DNA of 64,000 nt from an uncultured Porphyromonadaceae bacterium (GTDB lineage: Bacteria > Bacteroidota > Bacteroidia > Bacteroidales > Muribaculaceae). Of the stretch, positions 30,002 to 39,119 are shown piece by piece. The notes beneath the pieces were generated by a model. It ran no database searches. It was not told the DNA's origin and was given only the letters and a program-made list of their open reading frames with translations. Numbering within the stretch: the first letter of the stretch is position 1; each line of letters begins with the position of its first letter. Where the stretch lies: positions 1 to 64,000 of the forward strand of contig CANPGB010000008.1 in assembly GCA_947573485.1 (NCBI GenBank). Direction: 5' to 3'. The translations under genes and the position numbers were made by a program.

Positions 30002-31561
30002 TCAGAAGAGGAGTGGTATGTTACTGTAAATTTCGTGCCAGAGCACCATGTTGAAGAGCAGGCCGAAGAGGGCGGCTATCACAAGAAGAATCTCGCCGAG
30101 GATTTTCCACCACGGGGTGGGGCCTTTCACCTCGCGCAACTCATACTCGGTCTCGCCGGTCTCGAGCTTGAACGACATCTTGGGGAAGGTGCGCCGGGTG
30201 CAGTAGAGGTCGACATCCACGGGCAGGTTATAGTCGTAGCCCTCGAAGTCGAGGTGTACCTCTCCCTTGCTGTCGAGTATGCCCGAGAAGCGCCGTTGCG
30301 GTTGCGAGAGAATTATGGTCACACCCTCGGCAGGCTTGCCTCCGAGCTCAAGCACGCGCACCGTCACGGGGCCTTCGGGGGCATCGTGGTAAGGCAGGCG
30401 GAAGAGGTATTCTCGTTGGTCGGCCGAGAGTATATAATTCTCGTTATACTGCGGGCGCTGAGTGTCGCTCACGGTCATCACTTCACCTTCGAGGAGGGCT
30501 GTGAGCCCCACTTTGCCGTCGGCGTCGGTAAGATATTTGACGGGCTCGCCGGTGTCGACGGTCACGGGGTAGTTGGTCATGCGCTTGCCGTCGGCGTTCT
30601 CCACAATAAGCGTGGCGTCGAAGATTGTACCGGGTTCCTCAGGCTTTTCTTCGGGCTTTTTGAAGTCGAAGGCAAATGTGTTCACCGTTTCTTTCACAAG
30701 CTCGCGCTCCTGGGTCTCGCCGCCGAACGACACTGTGCAGGTCTTGCCTTCGAGCCACGGCAGGCGGCACTCGGCAACGCCGAAAGCGAGGGTAAGCTCG
30801 CAGGAGCGGTGCCCGTAGGTAAGCGACGCCGTCTCGCCTTCGACAGGCTCGTTGTCGCGCCGCGCCGTAACCCTCACGGTGAGGTATTCGGTGACATCGA
30901 CGTCGATATGCGCCATGTCTTCCTTTATGGTTTCTATCCTCTCTATGCCGGTGGTGGTGTCGCGCACCTGCACGGTAGCGCCGGGAGCCTGGCGCCCGAA
31001 GTTATAGAGGCCCTGGGCGTCGGTGTCGAGTTTCACCCACTGCGTGCCTCTGAAAAGCTCGAAGGGGCGGCGCGGCACGCGTATGCCGTCGATGTTGAAA
31101 CTCAGCGTTACATCGCGCAGTTTATCGTCGTCGGGAACATCGACTATGCTGCCGCCGTGGGCGCGGTGGAAGTTGGCGAAACCCCAGCCGGTGAGACGCA
31201 CCCGCAGTTGCCCGCCTGCATCGCGGCGGAAGAATACGAAGTCGTCGTTAGGATAGGTGAATATCTGGTCGATGCGCGCACGCTGCGCCGGAAAGCGGTC
31301 AACGGTCTTCCGTTTGAGCCCTTCGAGCACGGCAACCACATCGCGGCGGTCGGCGTCCGAGGCATCGGAGAGCATAGTCCAGCCCGAGGCATCGGGGTCC
31401 GACCAGTAGTAGCCGCCATGGGTTACATATACCGGTGCGAAAACTTCGGCATCGGCGGCCATGAGCGAGCGTATGCGTGAGTTGGCTTGATCTTTGACGT
31501 GCCACCAGCCTGCGAGCTGCCAGTGAACCTCTGAGCTGAGCACTTCTTTTAACTTGGCCAT
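30002..31561 (-). CDS. Uncharacterised protein with predicted beta-sandwich repeats and C-terminal TM anchor (operon member)
   Basis: Intact 519-aa ORF; C-terminal hydrophobic segment ILGEILLVIAALFGLLFNMVLW; no confident family match by eye. Confidence 0.75.
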   Translation of the reverse strand: MAKLKEVLSSEVHWQLAGWWHVKDQANSRIRSLMAADAEVFAPVYVTHGGYYWSDPDASGWTMLSDASDADRRDVVAVLEGLKRKTVDRFPAQRARIDQIFTYPNDDFVFFRRDAGGQLRVRLTGWGFANFHRAHGGSIVDVPDDDKLRDVTLSFNIDGIRVPRRPFELFRGTQWVKLDTDAQGLYNFGRQAPGATVQVRDTTTGIERIETIKEDMAHIDVDVTEYLTVRVTARRDNEPVEGETASLTYGHRSCELTLAFGVAECRLPWLEGKTCTVSFGGETQERELVKETVNTFAFDFKKPEEKPEEPGTIFDATLIVENADGKRMTNYPVTVDTGEPVKYLTDADGKVGLTALLEGEVMTVSDTQRPQYNENYILSADQREYLFRLPYHDAPEGPVTVRVLELGGKPAEGVTIILSQPQRRFSGILDSKGEVHLDFEGYDYNLPVDVDLYCTRRTFPKMSFKLETGETEYELREVKGPTPWWKILGEILLVIAALFGLLFNMVLWHEIYSNIPLLF

Positions 31562-31573
31562 AATAATTCGGTG

Positions 31574-32524
31574 TTAGTCGGGTAGAGAACGTGATAGTTC
31601 GGCAATTCTGTTGCGGCAGGTGTTGAAAGCGTTGTTCACAGCCTGACGGTCGGGGAGCGCGCGCACGTCATCGCTCATGGAGCCGAGGGTCGCGGTGAGG
31701 TCACGCAGCGAGCCACGGGTGGCGGGAGCCTTGCAGACGCTCTCCGGGAGGGTGCGCAGGAAGTTCTGCAGGGCACTTGTCTCGGCCTGGTAATATTTTG
31801 TCTTACCAAGAATAAGTTTGCCCTTGACGATAACTTCTTCGAGGTTTGTTATTATCCATGCCGCATGCTGCATTTCGGGATAGCTTTCAAACTTGGCGAG
31901 CAGCTCCTTGCGGTAATTCTGCTGACTGTTGGCATAGGCCGTGTAGTCGAGAAGGTTGTTGTACGAAAGGTCGGGGTGCGAACCATGCCACTCCACAGAA
32001 GGGCGCAGTTTGGCGCCCTGCACAAAGTCGCGCTGCGCGAAAGCATAAATCTCATCGTGGAGTTTCTTGCGCTCCTGCAGTGTTGCAAACCCCTCGGAGT
32101 TGGCAATCAGAGGGTAATCGGCGGCAATGCGGTCAAGACCGGCGTATGCTTCGAGGAGCCGTCGGTTGCCCGCAATCGTTGACTCCCGCATATCGGGTAT
32201 ATAAGCGCCGTCGATACAGCTCTTTACACTCGCAAAAAACTTTGTGGCTATGCGGTCGTTGAGCTCATCGATTTCAGAGCCGGTAAGGTCGGGAGCATAG
32301 CGGTTAAGCTCCACGCGGGCGTTCTCATAAGGCGCATCGTCCCATGCCTCGGTCACTTGCCCGGCCATTTCGTCGATAGTCGCACGAAGCTTTGAGGCGA
32401 GATCAACAGTCTCAACCTCGGTATGCCTGCCTCCGGCGCCGATGCCGAGCGCAAAGCGGGCAAAAGCCCATATCGCGCCCGTTATCACGGCCACAAGCAT
32501 CACTATTTTAAGCAGTCCTTTCAT
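31574..32524 (-). CDS. Uncharacterised N-terminally membrane-anchored helical protein (operon member)
   Basis: Intact 316-aa ORF; N-terminal TM MKGLLKIVMLVAVITGAIWAFARFALG; ATG overlaps upstream stop by 4 nt. Confidence 0.75.
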   Translation of the reverse strand: MKGLLKIVMLVAVITGAIWAFARFALGIGAGGRHTEVETVDLASKLRATIDEMAGQVTEAWDDAPYENARVELNRYAPDLTGSEIDELNDRIATKFFASVKSCIDGAYIPDMRESTIAGNRRLLEAYAGLDRIAADYPLIANSEGFATLQERKKLHDEIYAFAQRDFVQGAKLRPSVEWHGSHPDLSYNNLLDYTAYANSQQNYRKELLAKFESYPEMQHAAWIITNLEEVIVKGKLILGKTKYYQAETSALQNFLRTLPESVCKAPATRGSLRDLTATLGSMSDDVRALPDRQAVNNAFNTCRNRIAELSRSLPD

Positions 32525-34425
32525 TTTTCAGCCTCCTCTGCTTTAGGTTCTGCCGGAGTTTCGGCCTCATGCACGACGGCTGCGTTCGCCACAGAGTCGG
32601 GCACGGCCTTGAGAGAGTCGGCAGGCGCGGCCTTGACCTCCTCGGCGGGTGCGGGAGCGGCGGCGGGGATGACTGCAGGTTCGGGCGCGGGAGCAGTTTC
32701 CTCGGTAGATGTGAAGAAAGCTGCTATCTCACTGCTGTAGGCTGTGCCTAAAGCGACACCCCCTGCGAAAATAATGAGAACGAGGAGCACCAGAAGCCCG
32801 GCACGGCCGAAGAACGATGCGTTCGATATATGCTCGCTCTCCTTGAACGAGAAGAGGTCGCAGAAGCGGCGCCACGCACTGCGGCGGTCGGCACTCGTTG
32901 CCACAGCCTGATACTCGGTTTCCTCGCCGCCTTTGGTCGAGAGTTTCACGGGTATCTCATACTCTATCGGCGAGCCTATGCGCACAAGTGCCGAGCCACC
33001 GCGCATAACAGGCATTGTTACCGTTGCGAGGTAACCGCTCTCGCTCTTGCTTACCTTGACATCGTTGTAATATGAGTAGCAATCGAATCCCTCGGTGCCC
33101 TGCAGGAGGGTGAAACTGAGCTTGTGCAGCTCCTTGCGGTACTTCAGAGGCAGACGCACCTCAAGTCGCGCCGAAGGATTATCGCTCACCAGGGGCTGAA
33201 CGCCGGGTGCCGCGCTCGTCTTCGTGCTCTTTACGGCAGCCGGGCGCGGACGCGGTTTGAGCTCTATGCTTATGGTATCGCCGAGGAGGGTGGCGCTCCC
33301 AATGGTGTAGCGGTCCTCCGCGGGCGAGAGTTCAAAGAGCTTTCCGAAGTCGGGCTGCCCTGCCCTGCGCTCGAATTTTATGATGTTCTCACCCTCGAAA
33401 GCGAGGCAGCCTTTGGCAAGTGATATTGCCTTGCCCTGGTTGAGGAAGGAGAGCTTATCGAACACCGAGCGCTCGCTGTCGCGGTTGGCAAGACCGGCGA
33501 AACATATGTTGAAGGTCTTGACAACAGACTTGGGCGAGAACTCCACGGTTACGGTTCCTGCCGCAGGTTTGAGTGTTACCGAAGCGCCTGCAGGTGCGGG
33601 GTAGACGCCCTTGTTATCGAGGGCCTCGAACACTTTCTGACGGCTTAGGGTGAGCTCCACCTTCTCATATGCCACGGGGTTGTAGCCGAAGGTGTCGGAG
33701 TCGAGAGCGAGGGGCATGTTGAGGTAAAGCGGCTCGGGGTTGAAAGCTCCCGAGGCATCGCGCACACGCACCTCGATGCGTGGTTTGGCCTCAAGCTCGC
33801 CTTCGGTGAAAGCGAAGAGGGGCACATCGGAGCTGAACTTACCCATAAGCACCCTGCCTGCAGCCTCAAGACGTGTGCACAGCGCGAGCTGCCGCATGTC
33901 GGTGGCAGCCTCGGCAGCAGTGGCATCGACGAACACCTGCTGCGTGGTGGGGTTGCCGCGCATAACTATGGCCTTTCCCCAGCGGGGGGCGAGGCGGTAA
34001 GGGGCGAGAACGGCGGCAAAGGTATCGGCGGTGAAAGCCGAGGGGTAGCTGTTGTTCTTATAGAAATAGCCCTCGCTGTCGGTATCGAAATACGTTACCG
34101 CAAGCTGAGCCTTGATAGCGTCGAGGATAGCCACGGGGCTCACCTCATTGCCTGCGGCATCGGTTATTATGCTCTTTGAGGGCACACGGAGGGCGGCCTT
34201 GAACACCGTCTTGCGGCTGTCGGGAGCCGTAAAACGGCATATCACAAGCTCATAAGTGGCATAGTCGGCCGCCATATGAGCAGCATAAAAACTTTTATCG
34301 GCGTAGCGCTTCGAGGGTGCCTCATCGGCAAGGTCGGCTCCCTGCCAGTTTATGGCGAGAACTTTCTCAAAACCTTTTACCGTGCGTCCGGCAAGCTGAA
34401 ATCCTATTTTTTCCATATTGCTCAT
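32521..34425 (-). CDS. Uncharacterised protein with large N-terminal domain, one TM and Pro/Ala/Glu-rich tail (operon member)
   Basis: Intact 634-aa ORF; TM LLVLLVLIIFAGGVALGTAY near the C terminus, then TEETAPAPEPAVIPAAAPAPAEEVKAAPADSLK... Confidence 0.75.
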   Translation of the reverse strand: MSNMEKIGFQLAGRTVKGFEKVLAINWQGADLADEAPSKRYADKSFYAAHMAADYATYELVICRFTAPDSRKTVFKAALRVPSKSIITDAAGNEVSPVAILDAIKAQLAVTYFDTDSEGYFYKNNSYPSAFTADTFAAVLAPYRLAPRWGKAIVMRGNPTTQQVFVDATAAEAATDMRQLALCTRLEAAGRVLMGKFSSDVPLFAFTEGELEAKPRIEVRVRDASGAFNPEPLYLNMPLALDSDTFGYNPVAYEKVELTLSRQKVFEALDNKGVYPAPAGASVTLKPAAGTVTVEFSPKSVVKTFNICFAGLANRDSERSVFDKLSFLNQGKAISLAKGCLAFEGENIIKFERRAGQPDFGKLFELSPAEDRYTIGSATLLGDTISIELKPRPRPAAVKSTKTSAAPGVQPLVSDNPSARLEVRLPLKYRKELHKLSFTLLQGTEGFDCYSYYNDVKVSKSESGYLATVTMPVMRGGSALVRIGSPIEYEIPVKLSTKGGEETEYQAVATSADRRSAWRRFCDLFSFKESEHISNASFFGRAGLLVLLVLIIFAGGVALGTAYSSEIAAFFTSTEETAPAPEPAVIPAAAPAPAEEVKAAPADSLKAVPDSVANAAVVHEAETPAEPKAEEAEK

Positions 34426-36200
34426 ATAATGGGAGTTGTAAAGAATTTACGCACGGAGTAAAGTACACCGGCGTCTTTTACGGGCATCACGTGGTCGCTT
34501 ATCACTTCGAGGAGTTTGTCGGAGTCTGAGGAGTCGTAAGTGAAAGTGTTGCCCATGTGGAATTTTCCGAGGCTGAAACAGAACACGCGCGGCACGCCGT
34601 CGGTATCCTTGTTGTCGGTGGCGTTTATGCCGTGGTCGCGGCAGCTGCGCACGAGAGCTTCACGCCCTGCCGAGTTTATGAGGTCGTGGAGGAGCTCGCG
34701 GGCTTTGTCGAGGCGCGGTTCCTCAAGGGTATCGGCCTTGGTGACAATGAAGTGCAGGGCGCTCACACGCTTCATTATGTCGGCATTGGGGTTGCCGCCC
34801 TCGGGCGTGCCGAACATAAGCGAGATGAGGTTGTTGAGCGACACTCGCTGCATGCGCCTGCGCTGGTCGCTGGCGGTGGCGTCGAGAACTATGAAGAACA
34901 CTTTGTCGTTGGGTGACGCGAGCACCTCGGGGGCACCCTCGCCCATGTCGGCGAAGCTCGTCTCAATCTCCTGATCGAGGTTCTCCATTTGCGCGATTTT
35001 GGTGCGGTACGATTCGCCTGCCATATCCACGAGATTGAAGTGGTAGGTGGTATCTTTGCCCACACGCACGCTCGACTTCACCAGCGCCACCACATCAAGG
35101 CTCGTGGGAGGCGGTGCCACACCGGCGCGGCCATAGTCCTGGAGGGCGGTGGCGTAGACACCGCTCCAGTTCACGCGGTCGAAGTCGATATTATCGGTGT
35201 TGAAAAGGCCGGTGAGGATGCACGACTTTCCGCTCGACGGTATGCCGAAGAAGATAATGTCGGTAACCCCCGAGGCTCCTGCAACGATTGCCGGAGAGGG
35301 AACGTCGGGGAGGTCGGCCTCAATCTGCGGCAGATTTATTATGCGGTCGAAGTCTTCGTCGGTAAGGTCGGCGGCCTCGCAGAGCTCTTCCTTGGTGTAT
35401 ATGCCGCTCGCCCACAGTTCGCGGAAGCGCGGCGGACGATAGCCTATGCGGTTGTTGCGGATAGCGTCGAGCTCGGCACCTTTGAGGCGCTCTATGCTGT
35501 GGCGGGCGGTGTCGGCCACGGGCTCGCCGGCATGGCGGTTTATAAATGCGATGACGTCATTGAAGTTATTGTGGTCAACGGCGTTCCACTCCGAGAGAGA
35601 GGCAAGGAGAGCCGAGGCCTCGGCACGGTGGCGCCCCGAAAGGCCTACTGTGGCGAGGTAGTCGTTGACGGCTGCGGCAGTATTATCCTGCGCCTTGGCA
35701 TAGTCCCACAGGGCATCGTCGGCACGCTCTATATAGTCGGGGTTCGCTGCGAGGAACGCCTTGACGGGTGCGATATTCATTATTGAGCCGTCGAAGTCGA
35801 TGAGGCTCTGCCATTGCTCTTCAATCTGGCCGCGGCGTGCGTCGCGGTTGGCAGCTAAGGCAACCTGTGCGGCGGCGATGCGCTCGGCAGCGGGTGCCGA
35901 CGAGTTCCAGCGCGATATGTAGTCGGCAAGCATGCGGCCGGTGGCCTCGCCGAGGGCATCGGTGGCAACCTGAGCCATAACAGTATTATATTCCTGCTCC
36001 TCCTTGGGGTTAGGCATACTTGCCGCGAGAGCCTCAAGGCTGCGCATCTTGGGCGCGAAAGCAGGCCGACGAGCTGCAAGCTCCTGCATAAGCTCAAGCG
36101 ACAGGGTGCCGTCGGCAATCTTGGCAGCTATCGACGCCGGGGTGGCGCGCAGGCACCACGCTTCCTGCGAGGGGGTGAGTTTATCTAAAGCCATAGTCAA
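34422..36200 (-). CDS. GTPase-domain protein (TRAFAC-like) with long helical N-terminal region
   Basis: Walker A/G1 FFGIPSSGKSCIL, G3 VDMAG, G4 VTKAD; about 280 aa of N-terminal helical sequence. Confidence 0.8.
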   Translation of the reverse strand: MTMALDKLTPSQEAWCLRATPASIAAKIADGTLSLELMQELAARRPAFAPKMRSLEALAASMPNPKEEQEYNTVMAQVATDALGEATGRMLADYISRWNSSAPAAERIAAAQVALAANRDARRGQIEEQWQSLIDFDGSIMNIAPVKAFLAANPDYIERADDALWDYAKAQDNTAAAVNDYLATVGLSGRHRAEASALLASLSEWNAVDHNNFNDVIAFINRHAGEPVADTARHSIERLKGAELDAIRNNRIGYRPPRFRELWASGIYTKEELCEAADLTDEDFDRIINLPQIEADLPDVPSPAIVAGASGVTDIIFFGIPSSGKSCILTGLFNTDNIDFDRVNWSGVYATALQDYGRAGVAPPPTSLDVVALVKSSVRVGKDTTYHFNLVDMAGESYRTKIAQMENLDQEIETSFADMGEGAPEVLASPNDKVFFIVLDATASDQRRRMQRVSLNNLISLMFGTPEGGNPNADIMKRVSALHFIVTKADTLEEPRLDKARELLHDLINSAGREALVRSCRDHGINATDNKDTDGVPRVFCFSLGKFHMGNTFTYDSSDSDKLLEVISDHVMPVKDAGVLYSVRKFFTTPII

Positions 36201-37180
36201 ATCAAAATACCGTAATTATCCGACTTTCGCGGGCCTTTGTCGAGAGCTTTGCGCAAGCCTCGCGGGCTTATGATATAGTCGAAAAGAAAAAGGAAAACGA
36301 GCACTGCAAAGACTCCAACAGAGCGCCCTTGAGGCTCTTTGATATTCTCCATGAGTGTGTAGAACTGCGACTCACTAACACCCGGGGTTGCAATCTGCTC
36401 GGGAGCGAGCATCCTGAATTCGCCGCCAACACTCTTAATCTGCGGTAGATTGAGCGTGCCGCCGAGAGTGCTCAGAAAGAGTTCGGTCTCGCTGCGGAAG
36501 GCGCGGAGGGTGTCGGGGAGTTGAGCCAATTCGTAGGGGTAAAGGTTGTCGATTATCACGCCGAGCAGACGGCTGTCGTGGCGGAAAGAACCGATAAGAT
36601 CGACCGACGTGGAGCCCCGCTCTATGATGCCACTCTTCTCGCTCTTGAAGGAGTTGATAACGGGTTCGCTCAGGCGCGCATTGGCAGTGCCTGAGAGCAC
36701 TTCGCTGTTCACAAAGGCTGTGAGCGAGGGGTCGGTGGTGGTGGCGCCGTAGCTGAGGAAGTTGCGCAGGCCGCCCACGGTGCTTTCAAGCTGACGCTTG
36801 CGCACCGACTGGAAATTATCTATAAGTTCGCCGGAAGCCTGCAGCTCGCGGTGAGCCTCGCGGCGGATGTCGTCGCTCATAAACACATAGTTCACGCCTA
36901 TCACAGCCCAATGAGCCGAGAATACTATCACGGCAACCATGGCGGCGAGGGAGGCGTACTCTACCCTGCGCCACTTCTTGAAGCCGGCCGACGCGCCGAG
37001 CGCCTTGACGGCAAGCAGCGAGGCCGCTATACCCACAAGGAGAACGACCCCGGCAATAACGGAGGCCTCCACAAGGGCCATGCCGCTGATGAGCATGCCC
37101 ACCCATGCAAGAGCTGCGATAAGTATTATGCCAAGCGCCGATATGATAAGCGCGAGCGATATTGATTTATTGTTCTCCAT
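36197..37180 (-). CDS. Uncharacterised polytopic membrane protein (operon member)
   Basis: Three N-terminal hydrophobic segments plus one near the C terminus (VGVFAVLVFLFLFDYII), with a soluble region between. Confidence 0.72.
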   Translation of the reverse strand: MENNKSISLALIISALGIILIAALAWVGMLISGMALVEASVIAGVVLLVGIAASLLAVKALGASAGFKKWRRVEYASLAAMVAVIVFSAHWAVIGVNYVFMSDDIRREAHRELQASGELIDNFQSVRKRQLESTVGGLRNFLSYGATTTDPSLTAFVNSEVLSGTANARLSEPVINSFKSEKSGIIERGSTSVDLIGSFRHDSRLLGVIIDNLYPYELAQLPDTLRAFRSETELFLSTLGGTLNLPQIKSVGGEFRMLAPEQIATPGVSESQFYTLMENIKEPQGRSVGVFAVLVFLFLFDYIISPRGLRKALDKGPRKSDNYGILI

Positions 37181-39110
37181 TGCCTTCTTTCTTTATAAAC
37201 GCCTTATACCCACGGGGATTGGAGCGGCTTTCATATTTTTCGATATATGCTTTTCCGAATTGGCCCTGAACTACGGTGAAAACCGCTTCGGCAAAGGGTT
37301 GTTGCGGTGATTGAGGTGATTGGGCATCCGAGGGCTGCTTGATTACGAAACTGCCGGAGGAACTGTCATACGACATATTGAAGTCGGCCTCCCATGGTTG
37401 TTCAGGAGTAAGATTGGAGTAATACAGCACCTTGCCTGCCCGAGGCGAAGTGAAGCGAAATTTAATCTGAATAAGGTCGGCTAAGGCTGTAGTATCTTCA
37501 CCTTCCATATGAATCATAGGCCGCAAGAGCGTGGTGGGTAGCGTCTTGTTCACCGAGCCCGAGCTGTTGTACAGCGCTTTGAGGTCGGCGAAAGGCAAAA
37601 GGCCGTCGTACACTGCCATGAGGGCGGGGGCTATCTGCATCACCGGGCCGATAGTCGAAGTGGTCTCGCGGCCTGTGCGCTGCAGTATGGAGGCAATCTC
37701 CGGGGTGGAGAGCGTGGGGTCTATCGACTTCATCAGGCCCACGGCACCCGCCACAAGGGGTGCCGAGAAGCTGGTGCCGTCGACAGCCGCGCCCGCACCT
37801 GAGAGAGGTATCTCGCCATAGATACCCACACCGGGTGCCGAGATTGTCGACTCATAGATATTACGGTCGGCAAAATTGCCGAAGTTGCTGAAATCGGCCT
37901 TGCTCATGTTGCGGTCCACCGCTGAAACCTTAATTGTGTTCTCGCCGCGCTTCGAGGCATCGAGGGCGGTGAAAAGGTTCTCGTTACCGGCCGCCCACAC
38001 AACGGTCACCTTGAATTTCTCGCACATGTCGAACACGTATTTCCACACGTCTTCCTGGGCGAGGAGCTCGTTGCGGGCAAGCTCTATCTGCTGCTCTACG
38101 GTCAATGATGAGAGCTGGTCAGAGAAAGCGAGTCCTGCCGAGATATTCACTACCTGCGCGCTGTGGTTCACGGCGTAGAGCAAGCCCTGGAGCATAGCCA
38201 GACAGCCGAAACGGTCGCCGAGCGAGACGGGCATGAACGAGCACTCGGGAGCTATGCCCGCCGAGCCATGAGAGTTATCCATGCCGCCTATGGCTACAGC
38301 CGCAACCATGGTGCCGTGGCTGAGCACAGGCGAGGGATTGGAGGTGTCGAACGACGAGGGTACCGATACATCGGACGAACCGTTGACAACGCTGTAGGGC
38401 TGCACAATGCTGCTGCGGGCAAACTCGGGGTTACCGAGGTCGAAGTAGCTGTCGACAACGGCAACTATCACATCTTGCGAGCCCTTGCTTATATCCCAGG
38501 CCTCATAGGCCTTGATAGGCTCGAAGTACCACGGCGTGGTGTCGGGGTTGCCGAAAGCGGTGTCGGCGGGACGGTAGCCGGGATTCATGACGCTCTCCTC
38601 AAATACCATGAACGGTATATCGGGTATCTGCTGCGGCAGCGCCGTGAGCAACTCGCGGCGGCGGTCGGCAGGCACCTCTATGGCCAAGAGCTTGGTGTTC
38701 ACGTCGTAGAAAAGCACCTTGTATTCGTCGCCCGGATAGAGGCTCTTGAATTTCTCAATCCACTGCATCATAAGCTGCTCGCCCACCTGCGCCTCGAAGA
38801 GCACATTGAGGCGGTTCGACACTATCTGACGGCCATTGTCGTCGATAACATCGTCGTCGTTGATAGGTGGTATAACATTGTCGGCCTCGTCGGGCAGGAG
38901 ACTGTCTATAGGTGTCTCAACAGGCTCGTAGCCGTCGTCACCACCGCGCTGCTCCGAGCAACTGCGGAACTGGCTGAGCAGGAAGAAGAAAATGAAAAGC
39001 AGCACAAGGAAAAGCAGCACGCGTCCCAGGCACCCGAGGCATCCCCAGGGTTGCCAGAAGAAGTAATGGAAGCGCACGGGGCCTTTGCTGTCGAAGTGTA
39101 TTCGCTTCAT
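37167..39110 (-). CDS. Membrane-anchored S8 (subtilisin-like) serine peptidase
   Basis: N-terminal TM VLLFLVLLFIFFFLL; triad motifs AVVDSYFD (Asp), LSHGTMVA (His), DGTSFSAPLVAG (Ser); WAAGNEN oxyanion Asn. Confidence 0.93.
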   Translation of the reverse strand: MKRIHFDSKGPVRFHYFFWQPWGCLGCLGRVLLFLVLLFIFFFLLSQFRSCSEQRGGDDGYEPVETPIDSLLPDEADNVIPPINDDDVIDDNGRQIVSNRLNVLFEAQVGEQLMMQWIEKFKSLYPGDEYKVLFYDVNTKLLAIEVPADRRRELLTALPQQIPDIPFMVFEESVMNPGYRPADTAFGNPDTTPWYFEPIKAYEAWDISKGSQDVIVAVVDSYFDLGNPEFARSSIVQPYSVVNGSSDVSVPSSFDTSNPSPVLSHGTMVAAVAIGGMDNSHGSAGIAPECSFMPVSLGDRFGCLAMLQGLLYAVNHSAQVVNISAGLAFSDQLSSLTVEQQIELARNELLAQEDVWKYVFDMCEKFKVTVVWAAGNENLFTALDASKRGENTIKVSAVDRNMSKADFSNFGNFADRNIYESTISAPGVGIYGEIPLSGAGAAVDGTSFSAPLVAGAVGLMKSIDPTLSTPEIASILQRTGRETTSTIGPVMQIAPALMAVYDGLLPFADLKALYNSSGSVNKTLPTTLLRPMIHMEGEDTTALADLIQIKFRFTSPRAGKVLYYSNLTPEQPWEADFNMSYDSSSGSFVIKQPSDAQSPQSPQQPFAEAVFTVVQGQFGKAYIEKYESRSNPRGYKAFIKKEGNGEQ

Positions 39111-39119
39111 GACATCTTG

